Counted from the first letter of the stretch, positions 33,638-42,607 are shown. The stretch: DNA of 64,000 nucleotides from Mycolicibacterium neoaurum (GCF_036946495.1 NZ_JAQIIX010000002.1:3658001-3722000); one strand, 5' to 3'. The notes: a model not told the origin generated them from the letters alone. Program-made: numbers and translations.

Positions 33638-34897
33638 GTGCCGACGGCCTCGCAGTCAGTCGATGCTGCGCGCGGACGTTCCTCGCTGCTGATCACCGTC
33701 ACCGGTGTCGATCAGCCGGGCGTGACGTCAGCATTGTTCGAGGTGCTCTCGCGGCACCGCGTCGAGTTGCTGAACGTCGAGCAGGTCGTGATTCGCAACC
33801 GGCTCACGCTGGGTGTCCTGGTGTCGGTGGACACCCCGGTCGCCGACGAGGCCCGGTTCGCCGACGAGATCCGCGCCGCGATCCACGGCGTGGGTCTCGA
33901 TGTCACCATCGAGCGCAGTGACGACAAGCCGGTGATGGTGGAACCCTCCACCCACACCATCGTGGTGCTCGGGCGGCCGATCACCGCGGAGGCGTTCGGC
34001 GTGGTGGCACGCGAGGTTGCCGACCTCGGGGTCAACATCGATTTCATCCGCGGCGTATCGGACTACCCGGTGACCGGCCTGGAACTGCGTGTCTCGGTAC
34101 CGCCGGGTGCGGTGTACGCCGAACTGCAGAGCGCGATGGCGCGCACCGCGGTCGACCTCGGTGTGGACATCGCGCTGGAGGACTACAGCCTGTCCCGGCG
34201 CACCAAGCGCCTCATCGTCTTCGACGTCGACTCGACCCTGATCCAGGGTGAGGTCATCGAGATGCTGGCCTCGCACGCCGGTGCGGAGGCCGCGGTCGCC
34301 GAGGTGACCGAGGCGGCCATGCGCGGGGAGCTCGATTTTGCCGAATCGCTGCACAAACGGGTGGCGACGCTGGCCGGATTGCCGGCCGAGGTGCTCGATG
34401 ATGTCGCCGAACAGATCGAGCTGACCCCCGGCGCGCGGACCACCATCCGCACCCTGCGCAGGCTCGGGTATCACTGCGGCATCGTCTCCGGTGGTTTCCG
34501 CCAGGTCATCGACCCGCTGGCGCACGAGCTCAAACTCGACTTCGTGGCGGCCAACGAACTCGAGATCGTCGACGGCAAGCTCACCGGCCGCGTCGTCGGC
34601 ACCGTGATCGATCGGCCAGGCAAGGCCAAGGCGCTGCGGGACTTCGCCGAACAGGCCGGCGTGCCGATGGCACAGACGGTGGCCGTCGGCGACGGCGCCA
34701 ATGACATCGACATGCTGTCGGCGGCAGGCCTCGGGGTGGCGTTCAACGCCAAACCCGCACTGCGCGAGGTCGCCGATGCCTCGCTGAGTCACCCCTACCT
34801 GGACACGGTGTTGTTCCTGCTGGGGGTAACCCGCGGTGAGATCGAGGCCGCCGATGCCGTCGACGGGACGGTCCGGCGCGTGGACATTCCGAGCTAG
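33638..34897 (+). CDS. serB2: Phosphoserine phosphatase with two ACT domains
   Basis: A 419-residue protein. Two ACT domains (about 17-90 and 105-180) precede a HAD phosphatase domain with nucleophile motif FDVDSTLIQGE, SGGFRQVID and GDGANDIDM. It converts phosphoserine to serine, and the ACT domains bind serine for feedback control. GGAGGT sits six bases before the GTG. The gene follows ctaD by 38 bp in the same direction, as in M. tuberculosis (Rv3043c-Rv3042c). Confidence 0.97.
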   Translation: MPTASQSVDAARGRSSLLITVTGVDQPGVTSALFEVLSRHRVELLNVEQVVIRNRLTLGVLVSVDTPVADEARFADEIRAAIHGVGLDVTIERSDDKPVMVEPSTHTIVVLGRPITAEAFGVVAREVADLGVNIDFIRGVSDYPVTGLELRVSVPPGAVYAELQSAMARTAVDLGVDIALEDYSLSRRTKRLIVFDVDSTLIQGEVIEMLASHAGAEAAVAEVTEAAMRGELDFAESLHKRVATLAGLPAEVLDDVAEQIELTPGARTTIRTLRRLGYHCGIVSGGFRQVIDPLAHELKLDFVAANELEIVDGKLTGRVVGTVIDRPGKAKALRDFAEQAGVPMAQTVAVGDGANDIDMLSAAGLGVAFNAKPALREVADASLSHPYLDTVLFLLGVTRGEIEAADAVDGTVRRVDIPS

Positions 34898-34898
34898 G

Positions 34899-36344
34899 TC
34901 AGACGACCACCGCGTGGGTTTCCGGGGTCACGGAGACGCCGGTGATAGAACGCCAGGCCCGGGCCATCAGGTCGACGGCCGCCTCCAACTGTGTTTCGGG
35001 TAGCGCGTAGGGCACCCTGATGAAGCGCTCCAGGGTGCCGTCCACCCCGAAGCGCGGGCCCGCGGGCAGATCGAGACCGAGCCGGGACGCCGAGGCCGAG
35101 AGCGCGGTGCTCATCGGCGATGGCAGCTGCACCCACAGCGACATTCCGCCGCGGCCCGGGCCGGGCCGCCAGTCGGGAAGCTCGCGCGCCAACAGGTCTA
35201 TCAAGAATTGCCTTCTCGTGGCGAGTATTTCGCGCCGTTCCGGCAGTATCTGGTCGCGGACCCGAAGCAGTCGCGCCGCCGCCAACTGCTCGAGGATGGG
35301 GGTGCCCAGGTCCACTGCCGCACGAGTGGCCGCGATGGTGGCCAAGGTGGCCGGTTCGGCGCGGATCCAGCCCACCCGCAGCCCGCCCCAGAATGATTTC
35401 GACATCGAGCCGATGGTGAGAAGCAATTCGCGGCGCTGGGTCATTGCTGCGGCCAGGGGCGCGGGCGGTTCCTCATCGAGCCACATGTCCATGATCGACT
35501 CGTCGACGATGGTGCGGGTGCGTGTCTCGGAAATGATGTGGCCCAGCCGTTTTCGTTCATCCTCCGACATCGTGAAACCGGTCGGATTGTGGCTGTCGGG
35601 GACGAAATAGGCCAGCACCGGGGCCAACTGGCGGATCGCGGCATGCACGGCGTCCAGTTCCCAGCCGCTGTCGTTGAGCGCGACCGGTACCGCGCGTGAT
35701 CCGGCGGCCGCGATGGCCGCGAGTGCGCCATGATAGGTCGGCTGTTCGACGAGCACCCGGTCGCCGGGCTGGGCGAACGCCGCCAGGATCAGGCCGATGG
35801 CATGTTGGGCACCGGTGGTGATCATGATCTGTGTCGGATCGGTGGGAAGGCCACGGGCGGAGTAGCTTTCGGCCACCGCTTCACGCAGCGCGCACACTCC
35901 GGACAATTCGTGACCGACCTCGGCCAGGTAGGGGGTGATATCACGGGCGGCTTCGGAAAATGCCTCTCGCACCGCCGCGCTGGGCGCCGACAGTGCCGCG
36001 GCGGCCAGGCTCACCGTCGGTGTGCTCGGGTCGGTGGGGAGCGCGGGACGCGGCGGCAGGGCGGCGGTGCTGCGCGCGCCGCGCCGCGCGTGCAGATAAC
36101 CGTCCTCGCGGAGCGCGGCGAAGGCGGCGGTGACCGTGGTGCGCGAGACGCGGAGTGCGTCGGCGAGGGCACGTTCGCTCGGTAAGCGGGAACCAACGGG
36201 GAGGCGGCCGTCGACGATGAGCAACCGGACCGCATCGGCAAGGCCCAGATATGCGGCACCTGTCGAACTGGATGTGCGCCAGTTGCCGAGTTCGCGCGCC
36301 AGAAGGTCCACATCGAGAACTCTGGACCCCATATCGATGGACAT
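34899..36344 (-). CDS. MocR-type regulator (YczR-like: GntR HTH fused to aminotransferase fold)
   Basis: A 481-residue chimera. Residues 20-85 form a winged helix of the GntR type (RLPSERALADALRVSRTTVT). The rest is a fold-type I aminotransferase-like domain with the PLP lysine in IGSMSKSFWGGLRVG and SHNPTGFT. MocR proteins use PLP or its amino-acid adduct as the signal. The pairing with a divergent YczE gene at 36556 marks it as the YczR subgroup. ATG 36344 or 36331 could be the start. Its stop touches that of serB2 (convergent). Confidence 0.9.
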   Translation of the reverse strand: MSIDMGSRVLDVDLLARELGNWRTSSSTGAAYLGLADAVRLLIVDGRLPVGSRLPSERALADALRVSRTTVTAAFAALREDGYLHARRGARSTAALPPRPALPTDPSTPTVSLAAAALSAPSAAVREAFSEAARDITPYLAEVGHELSGVCALREAVAESYSARGLPTDPTQIMITTGAQHAIGLILAAFAQPGDRVLVEQPTYHGALAAIAAAGSRAVPVALNDSGWELDAVHAAIRQLAPVLAYFVPDSHNPTGFTMSEDERKRLGHIISETRTRTIVDESIMDMWLDEEPPAPLAAAMTQRRELLLTIGSMSKSFWGGLRVGWIRAEPATLATIAATRAAVDLGTPILEQLAAARLLRVRDQILPERREILATRRQFLIDLLARELPDWRPGPGRGGMSLWVQLPSPMSTALSASASRLGLDLPAGPRFGVDGTLERFIRVPYALPETQLEAAVDLMARAWRSITGVSVTPETHAVVV

Positions 36345-36347
36345 AAG

Positions 36348-36369
36348 AGCCAGTATTCGCCAACTGGCT
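36348..36369. promoter_or_regulatory. Likely YczR operator
   Basis: AGCCAGT (36348-36354) and ACTGGCT (36363-36369) are perfect 7-bp inverted arms with an 8-bp spacer, and TATT follows each half-site region. The site lies just upstream of the MocR start codon and ahead of the small ORF/yczE unit, the place where MocR regulators bind. Confidence 0.6.
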
Positions 36370-36406
36370 ATTGATCGGCAAGCCATTGCCGCCAGAAGAT
36401 CGATCC

Positions 36407-36559
36407 ATGAAAGAGAACTGGATGGTTCGGATGGCGGGGAAGTACCGACGCTCAGGCGTCCGCACTCCGCGCAGGTTCGGCGACGTCGACAACGCGGATG
36501 CCCGCCGGATGCGCACTGAACTCGACGCGATCCGCGCACGATTCCCCGACCACGCATGA
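36407..36559 (+). CDS. 50-residue basic protein coupled to YczE
   Basis: ATG 36407 starts a 50-codon frame (AGKYRRSGVRTPRRFGDVDN in the middle, then a charged helix) whose stop overlaps the yczE start as ATGA (36556-36559). It has no strong ribosome binding site. Position behind the operator-like palindrome and the overlap argue for a real gene in the YczR-controlled unit. No known family. Confidence 0.5.
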   Translation: MKENWMVRMAGKYRRSGVRTPRRFGDVDNADARRMRTELDAIRARFPDHA

Positions 36560-37260
36560 CCACGCGCCTCGCGCTGCTGTTGACGGGCCTGGCCGGTTAC
36601 GGGTTGTCGATGGCCCTGATGGTGCAGGCCGGACTGGGCCTGGACCCGTGGGACGTCTTCCATCAGGGCCTCAGTAGGCACACCGGGTTGACCATCGGAA
36701 CGATAACGGCCCTCGTCGGGATCATCGTGCTGCTGGCCTGGATCCCGTTGCGCAACCGCCCGGGCATCGGCACCGTCGCCAACGTGATCGTGATCGCGGT
36801 GACCGTCGATATCGGTATCGCGCTGCTGCCCGCGCCGACCGATCTTCGGGTGCGGGTCGCCATGATGCTCGCGGCGGTGGTGCTCAACGCCGTGAGCACG
36901 GTGCTCTATATCGGTGCCGGACTCGGACCCGGACCGCGCGATGGGCTGATGACCGGCTTGGTGGCGCGCACCGGACGGTCGGTGCGGTTGGTCCGCACGG
37001 CTATCGAGGTGACGGTATTGACCCTTGGCTTCCTACTCGGCGGCACGGTCGGTGTCGGTACGGTGATCTACGCCTTAGGTATCGGCCCGCTGGTCCAGCT
37101 GATGCTGAGATTCATGCCCAGGCGACTGCTGTTCCATGACTTCGGCGCGCCCGCCGGCGGTCAAGGGCGGTCCCGTGCCGTCGCGGACCCCGACACTACG
37201 ATGAGCGGGTGCCAGCAGACGAGCCCATCGCAGCCGATGTCCCCGCCGAAGACCTGCTGA
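36556..37260 (+). CDS. yczE: YczE family membrane protein
   Basis: A 234-residue protein with about five membrane helices and the family signatures GYGLSMALMVQAGLGLDPWD at the start and IGAGLGPGPRDGLM in the middle. YczE-type proteins are integral membrane proteins of unknown transport or regulatory role, often next to a MocR regulator as here. The last 50 residues overlap the ABC ATPase gene start (37209) and look like unstructured extension. Confidence 0.88.
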   Translation: MTTRLALLLTGLAGYGLSMALMVQAGLGLDPWDVFHQGLSRHTGLTIGTITALVGIIVLLAWIPLRNRPGIGTVANVIVIAVTVDIGIALLPAPTDLRVRVAMMLAAVVLNAVSTVLYIGAGLGPGPRDGLMTGLVARTGRSVRLVRTAIEVTVLTLGFLLGGTVGVGTVIYALGIGPLVQLMLRFMPRRLLFHDFGAPAGGQGRSRAVADPDTTMSGCQQTSPSQPMSPPKTC

Positions 37261-38063
37261 TCGAATTCGCCAAGGTCACCCTGCGGCGCGGCGGTAAGAC
37301 CCTTGTCGGGCCCGTCGACTGGGCTGTCGAACTGGACGAGCGCTGGGTCGTGATCGGGCCCAACGGGGCGGGGAAGACCTCACTGCTGCGCATCGCCGCG
37401 GCCATCGACCATCCCTCCTCGGGGGTGGCGTACGTGCTCGGTGAGCGGCTCGGGCGCACCGACATGGGGGAGCTGCGGTCCCGGGTGGGGTTGAGCAGTT
37501 CTGCTCTGAGCCAACGGATTCCCGATGACGAGATCGTGCGAGACCTGGTGGTATCGGCCGGCTACGCGGTGCTGGGGCGCTGGCGTGAAAAGTACGACGA
37601 CGTGGACTACGAACAGGCCGTCGACATGTTGGAGAGCCTGGGGGCCGAGCATCTGGCCGAGCGCACCTACGGCACCCTGAGCGAGGGGGAGCGTAAACGG
37701 GTACTGATCGCCCGCTCGCTGATGACCGACCCGGAATTGCTGTTGCTCGACGAGCCTGCCGCAGGTCTGGACCTCGGTGGCCGTGAGGAACTGGTGGCCC
37801 GGCTGGCCGATCTGGCCGCCGACCCCGATGCTCCTGCCATCGTCCTGGTGACCCACCATGTGGAGGAGATCCCGCCAGGGTTCTCGCATTGCCTGTTGCT
37901 CTCGGAGGGCAGCGTGGTGGGGTCCGGTCTGCTGGCTGATGTGCTGACATCGGAGAATCTGTCCGCGGCGTTCGGACAGTCCATCACCCTGGACTACATC
38001 GACGGCCGGTACTTCGCGCGGCGTACACGTAGCCGCGCCGCACACAGGAGGCGCGCCACATGA
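37209..38063 (+). CDS. ABC transporter ATP-binding protein (Rv3041c-like)
   Basis: A 284-residue ATPase. It has Walker A GPNGAGKTSL, the signature region LSEGERKRVLIARSL, Walker B LLLLDEPAAGLDL and a switch His in VTHHVEEIP. It resembles the YlmA/ModF-like group without a fused membrane part, and no permease gene is nearby. TACGAT at 37197-37202 six bases before GTG 37209 predicts its own leaderless promoter inside yczE. Its stop overlaps the 23-codon element at 38060 as ATGA. Confidence 0.9.
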   Translation: MPADEPIAADVPAEDLLIEFAKVTLRRGGKTLVGPVDWAVELDERWVVIGPNGAGKTSLLRIAAAIDHPSSGVAYVLGERLGRTDMGELRSRVGLSSSALSQRIPDDEIVRDLVVSAGYAVLGRWREKYDDVDYEQAVDMLESLGAEHLAERTYGTLSEGERKRVLIARSLMTDPELLLLDEPAAGLDLGGREELVARLADLAADPDAPAIVLVTHHVEEIPPGFSHCLLLSEGSVVGSGLLADVLTSENLSAAFGQSITLDYIDGRYFARRTRSRAAHRRRAT

Positions 38064-38128
38064 GCGAAGCTCGCGAGCGAATCATCGGCATCGAATGCGC
38101 CGACCGAGCCTGCGAGGCCGGCGCATGA
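38060..38128 (+). repeat. 69-bp MIRU-like element encoding a 22-residue coupling ORF (copy 1)
   Basis: The element is an open frame of 23 codons, ATG to TGA. Its ATG overlaps the stop of the ABC gene (ATGA 38060-38063) and its TGA overlaps the start of the NUDIX gene (ATGA 38125-38128). AGGAGG lies eight bases upstream. The same length and the same end blocks (ATGAGCGA, CGAGCCTGCGAGG, GCATGA) recur at 51441. The arrangement is that described for mycobacterial interspersed repetitive units, which sit between operon genes with overlapping starts and stops. Confidence 0.7.
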
Positions 38129-38961
38129 GTGAAGATCCGCTGGTTCCCCGGCCCGCCTCGACGGTGATGCTGCTGCGCGATCAGGGCACGGCCGAATCGC
38201 TGGAGGTCTTCCTGATGCGCAGGCATTCGGCGATGGACTTCGTGGCTGGGGTGATGGTGTTCCCCGGCGGGGGCGTCGACGAACGCGATCGGGGGACAGG
38301 TATCGCCTGGTACGGCCCGGAACCGTCCTGGTGGGCCGAGCGGATGAACGTCGACGTCGACCTGGCCGAGGCGCTGGTCTGCGCGGCGGCGCGCGAGACG
38401 TTCGAGGAGTCCGGGGTGCTGTTCGCCGGAGCCGCCGACGATTCCGACGTGCTCGTCGACGACGCGTCGGTCTACCGCGAGCAGCGGGCGGCATTGGCCG
38501 ACAACTCCCTGTCCTTCGCCGACTTCCTCCGTGCCGAGAAGCTGGTGCTGCGGGCCGATCTGCTGCGGCCGTGGGCCAACTGGGTGACCCCGGTCGAGGA
38601 GCGGACCCGACGGTATGACACCTACTTCTTCGTAGGTGCCCTGCCGCACGGGCAGCGCGCGGACGGCGAGAACACCGAGAGCGACCGCGCATTCTGGTCC
38701 ACCCCGCAGGCCGCGCTCGACGAGTTCGCCGAGGGCCACTCGTTCCTGCTGCCACCGACCTGGTCGCAGCTCGATTCGCTCAACGGGCGCACGGTCGCCG
38801 ACGTGCTGGCCACCGAACGCGAAATCGTTGCGATGATGCCGAGCCTGTCCGCGGACCGAGGCACCGGCGACTGGGATATCGAATTCTTCGACGCGGCCCG
38901 CTACAACGAGGCGCGCAACCGGCGCTCCCCGCAGGGCTACAACAACCCGCCGAGCCCATGA
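38125..38961 (+). CDS. NUDIX hydrolase domain protein (Rv3040c-like)
   Basis: A 278-residue protein. A NUDIX-like domain starts with VMLLRDQGTAESLEVFLMRR and GVMVFPGGGVDERD, followed by the box helix ARETFEESGVLF, which keeps the REx2EE core. The spacing between the G and the helix is longer than in MutT, as in NUDT7/8/19-like coenzyme A diphosphatases. It is coupled by ATGA to the upstream repeat and to echA17 downstream, which would fit a role on CoA esters (inference). Confidence 0.85.
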   Translation: MSEDPLVPRPASTVMLLRDQGTAESLEVFLMRRHSAMDFVAGVMVFPGGGVDERDRGTGIAWYGPEPSWWAERMNVDVDLAEALVCAAARETFEESGVLFAGAADDSDVLVDDASVYREQRAALADNSLSFADFLRAEKLVLRADLLRPWANWVTPVEERTRRYDTYFFVGALPHGQRADGENTESDRAFWSTPQAALDEFAEGHSFLLPPTWSQLDSLNGRTVADVLATEREIVAMMPSLSADRGTGDWDIEFFDAARYNEARNRRSPQGYNNPPSP

Positions 38962-39650
38962 CCGAATTCGTCACCTCAGCAGTGCACGACGGCGTCGGCA
39001 CCCTGGTGATGTCGCGGCCGCCCACCAACGCGCTGACCCGCCAGATGTACCGAGAGCTCGCCGACGTAGCCGGTGAGCTCGGACGCCATCCGCAGGTGCG
39101 TGCGGTGATCCTCTTCGGCGGTCACGAGGTGTTCAGCGCCGGTGACGACATCCCCGAGCTGAGGCGTCTGACCGCTACCGATGCGCGCAGCGTGACGACG
39201 GCATGCCGAACGGCCTTGGACGCGGTGGCCGCCATCCCACAGCCGACGGTGGCCGCGGTGACCGGTTACGCGCTGGGATCAGGGTTGTCGCTGGCGTTGG
39301 CCGCGGACTGGCGGGTGGCCGGTGACAACGTCAAGGTCGGCGCCACCGAGGTGCTCGCCGGGCTGCTTCCCGCCGCGGGGACCGATCGGCTGGTCGCGGC
39401 GATCGGCTCGGCGCGGACCAAAGACCTGGTGTTCAGCGGCCGGTTCGTAGGTGCCGAGGAGAGCCTGTCGCTCGGGCTGGTCGATGAGCTGGTGGCTCCC
39501 GACGGTGTCTACGATGCCGCGCTGAGCTGGGCGCGCCGCCACCTGGAGACCCCGGCACATGTGCTGGCCTGCGCCAAGGCGATGATCGATGGCGCTGGTG
39601 AGGGCGTCGAGCGCTACGTCGAGGTCTTCGGGGCGAGCACCGGCAGTTAG
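38958..39650 (+). CDS. echA17: Enoyl-CoA hydratase family protein
   Basis: A 230-residue crotonase. The oxyanion-hole segments are SAGDDIPEL and TGYALGSGLSLALAADWR. The two catalytic glutamates of true hydratases are replaced in part (Ser in GSGLSLAL, Glu in GATEV near residue 135), so the reaction may be other than simple hydration. Short for the family. The name follows the matching position in M. tuberculosis (Rv3039c). Start overlaps the NUDIX stop (ATGA). Confidence 0.88.
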   Translation: MTEFVTSAVHDGVGTLVMSRPPTNALTRQMYRELADVAGELGRHPQVRAVILFGGHEVFSAGDDIPELRRLTATDARSVTTACRTALDAVAAIPQPTVAAVTGYALGSGLSLALAADWRVAGDNVKVGATEVLAGLLPAAGTDRLVAAIGSARTKDLVFSGRFVGAEESLSLGLVDELVAPDGVYDAALSWARRHLETPAHVLACAKAMIDGAGEGVERYVEVFGASTGS

Positions 39651-39659
39651 GCTGCCCAT

Positions 39660-40658
39660 ATGACGAGCACGGACCACACTCCCGATGTCGCCGCCGGGGC
39701 GGCTCCGGAGCCCAACCCGCACGCCACCGCCGAGCAGGTCGAGGCCGCCCTCAAGGACACCAAGCTGGCCCAGATCCTCTATCACGACTGGGAGGCCGAG
39801 ACCTACGACGACAAGTGGTCGATCTCCTATGACCAGCGCTGCATCGACTATGCGCGCGGTCGCTTCGACGCCATCGTGCCCGAGCACGTTCAGCAGCAAC
39901 TGCCCTACGACCGGGCCCTGGAACTGGGCTGCGGCACCGGATTCTTCCTGCTCAACCTCATCCAGGCCGGGGTGGCACGCCGTGGCTCGGTGACCGATCT
40001 GTCCCCGGGCATGGTCAAGGTCGCCACCCGCAACGGACAGGGTCTCGGCCTGGACATCGACGGTCGCGTCGCCGATGCCGAGGGCATCCCGTACGAGGAC
40101 AACACCTTCGATCTGGTGGTAGGGCACGCCGTGCTGCACCACATCCCGGATGTGGAGAAGTCGCTGCGCGAGGTGGTCCGCATCCTCAAGCCCGGCGGGC
40201 GGTTCGTCTTCGCCGGTGAGCCGACCAGCGCGGGCAATGTCTACGCACGCAACCTCTCGACGCTGACCTGGCATCTGTCGACCAACATCACCAAACTGCC
40301 CGGGTTGGAGAACTGGCGTCGCCCGCAGGAGGAACTGGACGAGTCCTCCCGCGCCGCCGCACTCGAGGCGGTCGTGGATCTGCACACCTTCGATCCCGAG
40401 GATCTGGAGCGGATGGCCACCAATGCCGGTGCCGTCGAGGTGGCCACCGCCAGCGAGGAGTTCACCGCGGCGATGCTCGGCTGGCCGATCCGGACCTTCG
40501 AGGCGTCGGTGCCGCCGGGGCGACTGGGTTGGGGATGGGCGAAGTTCGCCTTCAACAGCTGGACGACGCTGAGCTGGGTGGACGCCAACGTCTGGCGCAA
40601 GGTCGTGCCCAAGGGCTGGTTCTACAACGTGATGGTCACGGGCACCAAGCCGTTGTGA
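39660..40658 (+). CDS. SAM-dependent methyltransferase (Rv3038c-like)
   Basis: A 332-residue class I methyltransferase: ALELGCGTGFFLL (motif I, near residue 86), DLSPGMVKVA, DLVVGHAVLHHIPD (motif post II) and LKPGGRFVFAGEP (motif III). A C-terminal domain of about 110 residues has no recognised motif. The TAGGCT at 39648-39653 six bases before the ATG predicts its own leaderless promoter, partly made from the echA17 stop codon. Substrate is unknown. Confidence 0.9.
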   Translation: MTSTDHTPDVAAGAAPEPNPHATAEQVEAALKDTKLAQILYHDWEAETYDDKWSISYDQRCIDYARGRFDAIVPEHVQQQLPYDRALELGCGTGFFLLNLIQAGVARRGSVTDLSPGMVKVATRNGQGLGLDIDGRVADAEGIPYEDNTFDLVVGHAVLHHIPDVEKSLREVVRILKPGGRFVFAGEPTSAGNVYARNLSTLTWHLSTNITKLPGLENWRRPQEELDESSRAAALEAVVDLHTFDPEDLERMATNAGAVEVATASEEFTAAMLGWPIRTFEASVPPGRLGWGWAKFAFNSWTTLSWVDANVWRKVVPKGWFYNVMVTGTKPL

Positions 40659-40659
40659 T

Positions 40660-41829
40660 GTGGCGGTAGTTTTCTCGCTCGATGATGTCGCCTACCTCGG
40701 TGGCGACGACGGACGTCGAGCACTGGCCCAGATCGCCGGGTTGTCGCTGAGCGATGCCGACCGGGTGGCCGATATCGGTGTGGTGCGTGGGCGTTTCGGT
40801 GACCGTACGGCGGTGCTGGTGGAGACCACCCTGCTTCGGCGGCGGGCACAGACCAAGTTCGCCGACGCGTCGTCATGGTTGTTCACCGATGACGCCATGC
40901 AGCAGGCGACCGCCGAGCCGGTGGCGCTGCACCGTGCCCAACGGCTGGCCGGCATGCGCGTCCACGATGTGACGTGCTCGGTGGGTGCCGAACTGGCCGC
41001 GCTCATACCGAGTGCCGAATCGGTCCTCGGCAGCGATCTGGATCGGGTGCGGCTTGCCATGGCGCACAGCAACGTTCCCGATGCGGCGTTGGTGCTCGCC
41101 GATGCGCTCGTCCCGGTGAGTCGCGATACCGTGGTCCTCGCCGATCCCGGCAGGCGTGCCGGCGGGCGCCGGCGGTTCGATCCACGGTCCTATCTACCGC
41201 CGTTGGACGAATTGCTGGAGGTCTACCGCGACCGGCACATCGTCGTGAAATGCGCCCCGGGAATCGATTTCGGCCAGCTCGATGAACTGGGGTTCTCCGG
41301 CGAGATCGCGGTGACGTCATGGGCAGGCAGCGTGCGCGAGGCGTGCCTGTGGTCGGCCGGTCTGACCGCTTCCGGGGTGCACCGGCGGGCGGTCGTGCTG
41401 GACAGGGCCGAGGAGCTGACCGATGCCGATCCCGATGACTGCACCGTCGCACCGGTCGGTAGGTGGATCATCGACCCTGACGGGGCGGTCGTGCGCGCCG
41501 GTCTGGTGCGCCAGTACGCCACCCGACACGGCCTGTGGCAATTGGATCCCGATATCGCCTATCTGTCCGGGGATGCGCTGCCCGAAGGCGTCCGCGGATT
41601 CGAGGTGCTCGCGGAGATCGGATTCGACGAGAAGCGGTTGCGCCGCGAACTGGTGGCCAGGGACTGCGGTGCGGTGGAGATCCTGGTCCGCGGCCTCGAT
41701 GTCGACCCTGACGTCCTGCGTCGGCGGCTGAAGTTGCGGGGCACGTCTGCGCTGTCGGTGGTGCTCACCCGCATCGGTGCCGGGGCCGCCAGTCGCGCGG
41801 TGGCATTCATTTGTCGTCCGTCGCGATAG
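40660..41829 (+). CDS. THUMP-like methyltransferase-fold protein (Rv3037c-like)
   Basis: A 389-residue protein. Its central part has a Rossmann methyltransferase fold (RVHDVTCSVGAELAALIPSA, LGSDLDRVRLAMAHSN, VVLADPGRRAGGRRRF). The C-terminal 70 residues match the THUMP-like domain of this actinobacterial family. The M. tuberculosis homologue has been considered with the methylglucose lipopolysaccharide cluster, but its reaction is not settled as far as I know; the DPGRRAGG loop recalls nucleic-acid or rRNA methylases. GTG starts one base after the previous stop. Confidence 0.83.
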   Translation: MAVVFSLDDVAYLGGDDGRRALAQIAGLSLSDADRVADIGVVRGRFGDRTAVLVETTLLRRRAQTKFADASSWLFTDDAMQQATAEPVALHRAQRLAGMRVHDVTCSVGAELAALIPSAESVLGSDLDRVRLAMAHSNVPDAALVLADALVPVSRDTVVLADPGRRAGGRRRFDPRSYLPPLDELLEVYRDRHIVVKCAPGIDFGQLDELGFSGEIAVTSWAGSVREACLWSAGLTASGVHRRAVVLDRAEELTDADPDDCTVAPVGRWIIDPDGAVVRAGLVRQYATRHGLWQLDPDIAYLSGDALPEGVRGFEVLAEIGFDEKRLRRELVARDCGAVEILVRGLDVDPDVLRRRLKLRGTSALSVVLTRIGAGAASRAVAFICRPSR

Positions 41830-41893
41830 TGCCACAGGTAATCTTGGTACCAGCGGCGCCTGTGCCGCTCCAGTTCCCCGGAGGATCTCCCAG

Positions 41894-42598
41894 ATGCGTG
41901 TACCCCCGCTGGCCGTCACCGTGCTGGCAGCAACCACCACGGCCCTGCTGGGCATCGCGGGTGCACCGGTCGCCGCAGCCGCGCCGCCGGGATGCAGCGA
42001 TGTCGACGGCGTGCTCGGTCCCGACAATGTGTGCACCATCGCCCAGACCGACCCGGCCTACACGCTGAACATCAAGTTCCCGGCGAATTTTCCCGATCCC
42101 AAGCCGGTGATCGAGTACGTCAAGCAGACCCGCGATGGATTCCTCAACGTCGCGAAGTCCCCGGATTTCCGCGGGATGCCCTACGAATTGGACACCACCA
42201 CCGTCCAGTACAGTTCTGCGGTCCCGCCGCGGGGGACCCAGTCGGTGGTGTTCACCACCTACCAGAATGTCGGTGGCGCCCACCCGCAGACGTTCTACAA
42301 ATCGTTCAGCTGGGATCAGGCATACCGCAAGCCGATCACCTTCGAGAAGCTGTTCCGCGAGGGTGTCGACCCGCTGCCGGTGATCTTCCCGGTGGTGCAG
42401 GCCGATTTGGCCCGGCAGTCGGGCATCCCCGATCCGGTGTTGCCGGATGCGGGTCTGGACCCGGCCAACTATCAGAACTTCGCCATCACCGACGATGCGG
42501 TGATCTTCTTCTTCAGCCAGGGTGAATTGCTGCCCGAATCGGCGGGCGCCGTTCAGGTTTCGGTGCCGCGCGCAACGGTGGCCCCACTACTGGCCTGA
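41894..42598 (+). CDS. Secreted DUF3298-type protein (TB22.2/Rv3036c-like)
   Basis: A 234-residue exported protein. The signal peptide is residues 1-30, ending VAAAAPPG. The mature part has two cysteines (GCSD, DNVCTIAQ) that may form a disulfide, and the DUF3298/RsiV-like domain (GGAHPQTFYKSFSWDQ, PITFEKLF and AITDDAVIFFFSQGELLP). GGAGG nine bases upstream supports the ATG. The family is secreted in mycobacteria; the exact role is unknown, with an RsiV-type lysozyme-binding fold as the nearest hint. Confidence 0.9.
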   Translation: MRVPPLAVTVLAATTTALLGIAGAPVAAAAPPGCSDVDGVLGPDNVCTIAQTDPAYTLNIKFPANFPDPKPVIEYVKQTRDGFLNVAKSPDFRGMPYELDTTTVQYSSAVPPRGTQSVVFTTYQNVGGAHPQTFYKSFSWDQAYRKPITFEKLFREGVDPLPVIFPVVQADLARQSGIPDPVLPDAGLDPANYQNFAITDDAVIFFFSQGELLPESAGAVQVSVPRATVAPLLA

Positions 42599-42607
42599 AT
42601 GTCCGGG

